NCBI RefSeq assembly: GCF_018598225.1
Contig: NZ_JAHESF010000006.1
Span: 1-64,000 of the forward strand
Source of the DNA: Chryseosolibacter histidinae
GTDB taxonomy: Bacteria; Bacteroidota; Bacteroidia; Cytophagales; Cyclobacteriaceae
Length of the DNA stretch: 64,000 nucleotides
Direction of reading: 5' to 3'
Positions 59,148-64,000 of the stretch are shown here, piece by piece. The position numbers and the translations under genes are program-made. The notes beneath the pieces were generated by a model that saw nothing but the letters and a program-made list of their open reading frames with translations, searched no databases and was not told where the DNA came from. Position 1 is the first letter of the stretch. Every line of letters begins with the position of its first letter.

Positions 59148-59178
59148 TTTGCGCAGAAGCATTCTTACCTTATTTTTG
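59148..59178 (+). promoter_or_regulatory. Complete Bacteroidota-type promoter of tRNA-Thr
   Basis: TTTG (59148-59151), 19 bp, TATTTTTG (59171-59178): this matches TTTG-N19/21-TAnnTTTG exactly. It lies 36 bp before the tRNA. The strongest promoter call in the window. Confidence 0.85.
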
Positions 59179-59214
59179 CACCTCCAATTTAAACATTGGG
59201 CATAAGTTTAGGCC

Positions 59215-59287
<73 letters not shown>

Positions 59288-59312
59288 CATTAGAAGTTCA
59301 TATTGAACGGGA

Positions 59313-59356
59313 AAAAACCCGCTTTTTGATAACAAGAAGCGGGTTTTTCGTTTTTA
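59313..59356 (+). terminator. Terminator of tRNA-Thr
   Basis: AAAAACCCGCTT (59313-59324) and AAGCGGGTTTTT (59337-59348) pair exactly, followed by a T-rich stretch, 25 bp after the tRNA. Confidence 0.93.
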
Positions 59357-59504
59357 TACCCTCCCCTGAATTTAGAAAGCGAACGGATGATCTTCCAGCA
59401 ATTCTTACATCCATCAGATTCCCGTTACAGAGACATCCATCGCTAAACGGTAATAGCTCATCTTTAAAGAACACTATACCAACTCTTTACTTCAACATTA
59501 CGTT

Positions 59505-60257
59505 ATGAACAACATCGCAAAAGCCGTCTCCATCAAGTATGGCCTGCTCATCGCCGCCATGGGTATTGCAGTCAGCACCCTCACATATACCCTCGGGGGC
59601 GGAACCGTTTCCAACGCCGGAGGTTTTTTGGTGGCAGCAGTCACCGCTTTGACATGGCTCGTAAAGATCGTCCTGTTAGGAATGAGCCACTATGAATTCA
59701 ACAAAAAGAACAACGGTTACATTTCTTTTAGACAAGCCATCGTCATCGGCCTTTTGGTCATAGCCATTTCCCACATTCTTAATCTTGCTTTCAGCCTTAT
59801 CAGCTACCAGTTTTTTATGAAAGAGACGCTGGACCAGCAGTTGGAAAATGTGGGAGGTTATGGCGTATCGGTTTCTTATGTACAGATGGTTCTTGCCGCA
59901 TCGATCTCGGGTATCCTGTTGGATATTGTAGTGCTCTTCTTTGTGATCACGATCGAAGCGCATTGGAAAATATATAAAAAGGCCGGCAAGGAAGGATGGG
60001 CCGCGCTCGTTCCGATCTACAGCACCGTTGTTATGCTCGACATCGTGGGAAAGCCCGCTATCTGGCTCTTGCTCTTATTTATACCATTCGTCAACATCAT
60101 CTTTGCCATTTGGATGGTGAACCTCCTTGCAAAAAGATTCGGAAAGGATGAAGGATACACGGTAGGGCTATTGTTACTTCCCTTTGTGTTCTATCCGATG
60201 CTTGGATTAAGTGAGGAACAAATGCTTCCCGAAGATGGTGTGAACCTTCAATACTAA
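59505..60257 (+). CDS. DUF4199-type membrane protein with extra C-terminal membrane domain
   Basis: A 250-residue integral membrane protein with six to seven hydrophobic segments. Residues 1-150 have the DUF4199 pattern (YGLLIAAMGIAVSTLTYTLGGG, then a helix pair and SYQFFMKETLDQQ). Residues 150-235 form a second module (WKIYKKAGKEGWAALVPIYSTVVMLDIVGKPAIW and FPFVNIIFAIWMV-like stretches and FGKDEGYTVGLLLLPFVFYPMLG), which resembles DUF5684, usually a separate protein, so this is a probable fusion. Function unknown. A convergent terminator follows. Confidence 0.82.
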   Translation: MNNIAKAVSIKYGLLIAAMGIAVSTLTYTLGGGTVSNAGGFLVAAVTALTWLVKIVLLGMSHYEFNKKNNGYISFRQAIVIGLLVIAISHILNLAFSLISYQFFMKETLDQQLENVGGYGVSVSYVQMVLAASISGILLDIVVLFFVITIEAHWKIYKKAGKEGWAALVPIYSTVVMLDIVGKPAIWLLLLFIPFVNIIFAIWMVNLLAKRFGKDEGYTVGLLLLPFVFYPMLGLSEEQMLPEDGVNLQY

Positions 60258-60299
60258 CCCGAAGCCCGGTACATATCCTGGAAAAGCAAGATCATTACA

Positions 60300-60343
60300 G
60301 AAAGCAGGTAGGTTCTGAAATTATTGAACACCTGCTTTTTTTG
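60300..60343 (+). terminator. Terminator overlapping the stop of the convergent DUF4230 gene
   Basis: AAAGCAGGT (60301-60309) and ACCTGCTTT (60330-60338) pair and are followed by TTTTTG on the plus strand. The loop contains the stop codon (60321-60323) of the minus-strand gene. Confidence 0.8.
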
Positions 60344-61916
60344 TTTTTGCTGCCGACGTTTCTTTTCCAGCCGCGGATGGTGTCGATGCCGGGGTGACTA
60401 CAGCCTCGGTCACTTCTTTTGTTGAGGACTTCAGCTTCTCCAGGTATGCACCCCACAACTTGCGTTTAATCGGTGTAAGATCAATACGAATCGCCGACGG
60501 CAACATTCCCTTGGAAGCAAGATTCACAGATAACCCTTTCACCGTGGTGGTATCCATGACAAAGTTTTCGAACTTGACTCCTTTATTTTTTTGATCCAGG
60601 TTACTGAAGATCCAGTACAGGCTGTCTCTCCGGTTCACGGTATCGGTAACCATTTTACGCTCAAATGTTTCTTTTTCAAGCCGGGTCAGCAGGCCGTCTT
60701 TTTGAAAGTCATGATACAATCCTTTTACCTCCAGGCTCAGGTAAACACTGTCGATGCTTTTATCGCGGAAGGTCTTTTTTGGATCTGCTGGAGCGAACCA
60801 CCGGTATGTGCTATCGAGAAAGACCAGGGTTTCAAAAAGGTGGCTTTCAGAATAAAGATTTACCAGCGAGTCGGCCAACGTATAGGGAAGACGCCGCACT
60901 GGCAATGGTATTGAACTCTTTACGGATAACTGTTGCTGTACCTCCTGCCGGATCTCCTCGCTATAGGCCACCAGCGGATGACTGAAGATCTGAACCGTTA
61001 CACGTTCATCCAGCAGCAGCGAGAAGAGATTGCTCAAGCTCTGCTCGGCGTTGGTTTTGGCTTGCCCGAGAATATCTGCCTTCATCGCATCTTCTACAAG
61101 CTTATCCAGGCACTCCTGTTTTACCTTTATCGATGTTGCAATGGCCTTGGGCCCTACGTCTACCTTTGAGCCCACATACAGGAACTCAAAACCTGGTATT
61201 TTTTTTTGAGGGATAAACCAGGGATTGATGGACTTGCGCAATACTTCAGGCTGATGCATGGTAAGCTGAATGATCTTTTTACTTTCTATGTAGCGCAGAC
61301 TGTGCTCACCGATATTGCTCAGGTCTATTCCGGCTTTCACATATCCTCTTCCCAACAATACAAGATTTGACTTTCTCACTTTACGGTTGATCTCCTCGTC
61401 GGGATATTTCTCCTTCAGGAAGTTGTCAAGTATGGTGCTGTTCAAAAGTGACGCAGTGCTGGCTCCTTTATAGGCCTGCACCATGTCTTCCTCCGACAGG
61501 TTTTGATTTTTCTTAAAATACGCCGCCAACAGAATGTAGAGATCAGTGTTAATGAGATCGGGATTCTTTTCTTTGAATTTCCGGTAGAACTTGCCGTTTC
61601 TTTTGATGTCTTCCATTTCTTTTATGGCCGCAACAAATTCCTTTTCAAAGTTCACCAATTGCGTCTTGGTAGTGGTGCGCAGGTTTTTTCTGTCTTCGTT
61701 CTCAATTTCAACGGCGGACGCCAGCACTTCGCCATAATACTCCGCGGTGACCAATTCACCGATCTGTCTGAACTGCTCCAGTACCGTGGGCGTGTCCTTC
61801 ATGGTCAGCTTCCTGCTGTTGAAGATATTCAGCGGATCGAAGAAGCTGAGCAGCAGAACACCCGCAACAACGAGCGCGGCTTGTATGAGGAACATGATCG
61901 TTTTTCCGAAAATCAT
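60321..61916 (-). CDS. Large DUF4230-like membrane-anchored protein
   Basis: A 531-residue protein anchored by one N-terminal helix (MIFGKTIMFLIQAALVVAGVLLL). DUF4230-like segments appear in two pieces: LEQFRQIGELVTAEYYGEVLASA (about 45-67) and GRGYVKAGIDLSNIGEHSLRYI (about 190-212), followed by a C-terminal half that is helical and Lys-rich; about 120 residues are inserted between them. The second DUF4230 protein lies one base upstream, so the pair is a tandem of diverged relatives. Ends with a Lys/Ala-rich tail (KETSAAKTKKAGVQ). Last gene of the four-gene operon. Function unknown. Confidence 0.7.
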   Translation of the reverse strand: MIFGKTIMFLIQAALVVAGVLLLSFFDPLNIFNSRKLTMKDTPTVLEQFRQIGELVTAEYYGEVLASAVEIENEDRKNLRTTTKTQLVNFEKEFVAAIKEMEDIKRNGKFYRKFKEKNPDLINTDLYILLAAYFKKNQNLSEEDMVQAYKGASTASLLNSTILDNFLKEKYPDEEINRKVRKSNLVLLGRGYVKAGIDLSNIGEHSLRYIESKKIIQLTMHQPEVLRKSINPWFIPQKKIPGFEFLYVGSKVDVGPKAIATSIKVKQECLDKLVEDAMKADILGQAKTNAEQSLSNLFSLLLDERVTVQIFSHPLVAYSEEIRQEVQQQLSVKSSIPLPVRRLPYTLADSLVNLYSESHLFETLVFLDSTYRWFAPADPKKTFRDKSIDSVYLSLEVKGLYHDFQKDGLLTRLEKETFERKMVTDTVNRRDSLYWIFSNLDQKNKGVKFENFVMDTTTVKGLSVNLASKGMLPSAIRIDLTPIKRKLWGAYLEKLKSSTKEVTEAVVTPASTPSAAGKETSAAKTKKAGVQ

Positions 61917-61917
61917 A

Positions 61918-62520
61918 TCATTGAAAATCTTCGTCCGTCAGCGGGATCGGTTGTATAAAATTTTCTGGTTTGGTTGGGCCGTAGGTGATGTATACTTCCT
62001 CGTAGCCAAGACTGTTGAGGATCTTTTCCAGCAGCAGCGTTGTGTTTTGTTCTGTCGTTTCGCGGATGCCCAGGTATGGAAGCTGCTCGCGGATCTGTGA
62101 TTCGGCGCGCCGGTACAGCTCTTCGTGTTCTTTGATGTCGATCTTGGCGGCAAAAGCATCATGGGTGATGGTATAATCGATCTCGTACGATGAGAACGGA
62201 TATTCAAAATTGATCACCTCCACCGCAGGAAGTTTTACGCTGATTCTGTTGCCTTCGATCACGATATCGTCTGCCTTGATCTTGGTAAGGTCTACGCCTG
62301 CCGTAACGGTAGCCTTTGTACGTGCGGCAAACTGAGCCTCGCCCAGCTTGATCACACCCAGGAACCGTCGTTGCTCCGAGGCGAAGATCATTTTCGATAA
62401 GGTGGCCTCGGTGGTGGCGAGTTTGCTCACAGCTTTGATCTTGCTGATAGCCAGGGTCTTCTGCTTTTCCCGGCAGCTCATCAAACAGACGATCAGCATA
62501 CAAACAATGCAGGTTCTCAT
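61918..62520 (-). CDS. DUF4230-family lipoprotein
   Basis: A 200-residue lipoprotein: MRTCIVCMLIVCLMSCREKQ gives lipobox LMSC. The domain is DUF4230: AISKIKAVSKLATTEATLSKMIFAS, then ARTKATVTAGVDLTKIKADDIVIEGNRISVKLPAVEVINFEYPF, then the acidic helix EELYRRAESQIREQLPYLGI and LLLEKILNSLGYEEVYITYGP. DUF4230 proteins are widespread and of unknown function. Its start base coincides with the last base of the membrane-protein gene upstream, and one base separates it from the larger DUF4230 gene, so translation is coupled. Confidence 0.88.
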   Translation of the reverse strand: MRTCIVCMLIVCLMSCREKQKTLAISKIKAVSKLATTEATLSKMIFASEQRRFLGVIKLGEAQFAARTKATVTAGVDLTKIKADDIVIEGNRISVKLPAVEVINFEYPFSSYEIDYTITHDAFAAKIDIKEHEELYRRAESQIREQLPYLGIRETTEQNTTLLLEKILNSLGYEEVYITYGPTKPENFIQPIPLTDEDFQ

Positions 62521-63416
62521 TATCCTTTTGACCCGGGTACGTGAAAGGAGCTTTGCATATTTTCCGGAGAAACAGCACCACTCTCATCTCCAGGCATTTC
62601 TGTATGCATGGGCAGTGCCGGTAGTGATGGTCTCGGCGTGGCAACCTGCGATGGCGTTGTCACCGGAATGGCAGCCGGCGATGAAGCGGAAGATGTGGAT
62701 GTCTCGGCGGATTCAGTTTTTGAGCCACTCCCCTGCAGGATCTCCAGCGACTTGGTGCCGAAGTAAAAGGCTATCATCATGAGAAACGCTTTCTTGAAGA
62801 ACTCAAAATTGTCGACTACCACGGCATTCGGCGGTACGGAGCTGCTCATGCTCAGGGCGGCGATCACAAAAGACAATCCGCTGATGAGCACCGTTAAGGC
62901 AATGGTGCCCCGGATGGTGCCAGGCGGGAGTCCCAGCGATTCACCGGCAAAAGGATTTTTCTCGGGTGGTCCTTCCGCTGCCACGGGATTATTAGCCCGG
63001 GCGTCTTCATACCTGTTCCAGTCGTCGTCTGTCCATCCGTAGTTGATGTTGTAAAAATATAACGCCCATGCATAGTACCCAATAAGTACCACCACCCAGC
63101 TCACGATCAGCGCCACAGCCATGTCGTAAAGAAAATTTTGATCGCTTACATAGTAGATCACGGCGCCATTAAAGAAGAGCAGGAACACAAAGCCGTAAGT
63201 TGAATACAGCAGCACGCCGAATTGGATCAGTCTGCTTTTTTCTTCCGGTGTGGAAGCTGCACCAAGACGTCTTCTGTACCACTTATGCAGGATGATAAAC
63301 CCCAAAACCATGCTGAGGGATAAGATCATGGGTATTAACTTATCGATGATGGGTATCACCTTCTCTACTTCCAGTAAGAATTTATCGAGACTGGTCAGTT
63401 CTTTTTCAGTGTCCAT
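62520..63416 (-). CDS. Four-helix membrane protein of the DUF5675/DUF4230 operon
   Basis: A 298-residue inner-membrane protein. Hydrophobic segments at about 17-42, 63-85, 91-118 and 170-195, the last followed by FLMMIAFYFGTKSLEILQG, a helix-plus-YFGTKS pattern that recalls small holin-like or phage-associated membrane proteins (weak analogy). The C-terminal 80 residues are a Ser/Thr/Pro-rich unstructured tail. It starts 5 bp after the DUF5675 gene and overlaps the DUF4230 gene by one base. No family is recognised. Confidence 0.72.
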   Translation of the reverse strand: MDTEKELTSLDKFLLEVEKVIPIIDKLIPMILSLSMVLGFIILHKWYRRRLGAASTPEEKSRLIQFGVLLYSTYGFVFLLFFNGAVIYYVSDQNFLYDMAVALIVSWVVVLIGYYAWALYFYNINYGWTDDDWNRYEDARANNPVAAEGPPEKNPFAGESLGLPPGTIRGTIALTVLISGLSFVIAALSMSSSVPPNAVVVDNFEFFKKAFLMMIAFYFGTKSLEILQGSGSKTESAETSTSSASSPAAIPVTTPSQVATPRPSLPALPMHTEMPGDESGAVSPENMQSSFHVPGSKG

Positions 63417-63421
63417 AATAC

Positions 63422-64000
63422 TCAGTTAGCTTTAAGGTTGGCGATCCAGTTTTCGTCTTTGATGGTGATGCGTACCCGCTGCCCCTGTGTGAGGGCGGCC
63501 GATAAGCGCAGGTATAATTTTTTGAAAGTCTCATTAGAATCTGAAACTTTGAACGCAGGCCCTTCTGCGCCGAGGGTATAAGCGTCGGAGACCAGCAAAC
63601 ACCCCTCCGTGTGTTTATGGTTACCGCCGGAGTGAATGTAGATCCCCACATATCCGGGCACATTTTGTAATTCAATGTGATTGGTAAACCAGTCGGGAAA
63701 TCGTTCGCGGTATTTTTTAGTGAGATCTGTCAATGCCGGCTGAAACCGGATCTCATACGTGCCGGCCGGGATCCGGGTCTGACCTTTGATCTTTGTTTCA
63801 TGGTAGGTATCCTCCAGCGTCATGGAGAAATACTTGTTGTCTACGAAGAGCATTCCCAGTGTGGTTTGCCCGTCGTCTACATAACGCAGCAACATCATCT
63901 GAAGGCCTGCAAAATCCTCTGCCTGCAAATTGCCTGCAGCCACAGCCGGGGCTGGTGGTGTGAAATTCATTGTTGAAGGTGATGGAGGCGGCGGAGGCGA
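63422..64000 (-). CDS. DUF5675 domain protein, N-terminal part outside the window
   Basis: The reading frame stays open to the right edge of the window. An ATG at 63970 would give 182 residues, but the codons before it keep reading as a Pro/Ser-rich linker (PPPPPSPST), so the real start probably lies beyond base 64000 and this is the C-terminal domain of a larger protein. From about 63900 down it is DUF5675: MMLLRYVDDGQTTLGMLFVD, FSMTLEDTYHETKIKGQTRIPAGTYEI, FPDWFTNHIELQNVPGYVGIYIHSGGNHKHTEGCLLV. The HSGGN and CLLV segments are a conserved pocket. Family function is unknown. First visible gene of the operon. Confidence 0.82.
   Translation of the reverse strand, partial: SPPPPPSPSTMNFTPPAPAVAAGNLQAEDFAGLQMMLLRYVDDGQTTLGMLFVDNKYFSMTLEDTYHETKIKGQTRIPAGTYEIRFQPALTDLTKKYRERFPDWFTNHIELQNVPGYVGIYIHSGGNHKHTEGCLLVSDAYTLGAEGPAFKVSDSNETFKKLYLRLSAALTQGQRVRITIKDENWIANLKAN

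Overview
The window looks like chromosomal DNA of a Bacteroidota bacterium, most likely a Cytophagales member close to Chryseolinea-type genomes. Grounds: -7 promoter elements of the TAnnTTTG type sit close to start codons (one complete TTTG-N19-TATTTTTG promoter drives a tRNA); ribosome binding sites are mostly weak; the gene content is typical (PorT-like barrels, LytS/LytTR pairs, TonB receptor, DUF2911, DUF4230, DUF4199, DUF4097, many histidine kinases). No transposase, prophage or CRISPR array was seen. Species assignment is inference.

Layout. 1-14 kb is housekeeping and envelope: a cut-off Prc protease, a zinc-ribbon membrane protein, small conserved genes, a MazG-like pyrophosphohydrolase, a SulP transporter, tyrS, two outer-membrane barrels, an operon of metallo-hydrolase, patatin and urocanate hydratase, and accA. 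14-19 kb has a DUF4097 protein and a PAS histidine kinase. 19-31 kb is a signalling island: seven minus-strand genes in a probable operon (kinase, hybrid kinase, Cache-HAMP kinase, Rcp1-like regulator, YfiR-like periplasmic protein, TonB receptor, kinase) plus a NarL/FixJ regulator and a separate HPt protein. 31-33 kb carries tRNA-Asp, a broken tRNA-Asp-like copy and an orphan copy of its terminator. 33-45 kb has Dps, a TPR-caspase protein, TetR, gamma-glutamyltransferase, a LytS/LytTR pair, an OmpA/PD40 protein, an alkyladenine glycosylase, DUF2911 and a SAF-domain dehydrogenase. 45-59 kb has a zinc peptidase, an SDR, an M28 peptidase, a baeRF-like protein, a PIG-L/40-residue membrane protein/SSS transporter operon and an AXE1-type esterase. 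59-64 kb has tRNA-Thr, a DUF4199-type membrane protein and a four-gene operon (DUF5675, membrane protein, two DUF4230 proteins) that runs off the window.

The most unusual signal lies between genes. At least thirteen intergenic gaps carry inverted repeats. In ten of them the arms are runs of degenerate heptamers, in two of degenerate nonamers, yet the unit sequence differs from gap to gap. They cluster at the 3' ends of convergent genes and in some cases supply the stop codon. The second signal is a shared motif of about 18 bp found 60-80 bp upstream of three genes of the signalling island, a candidate operator for its NarL-type regulator.
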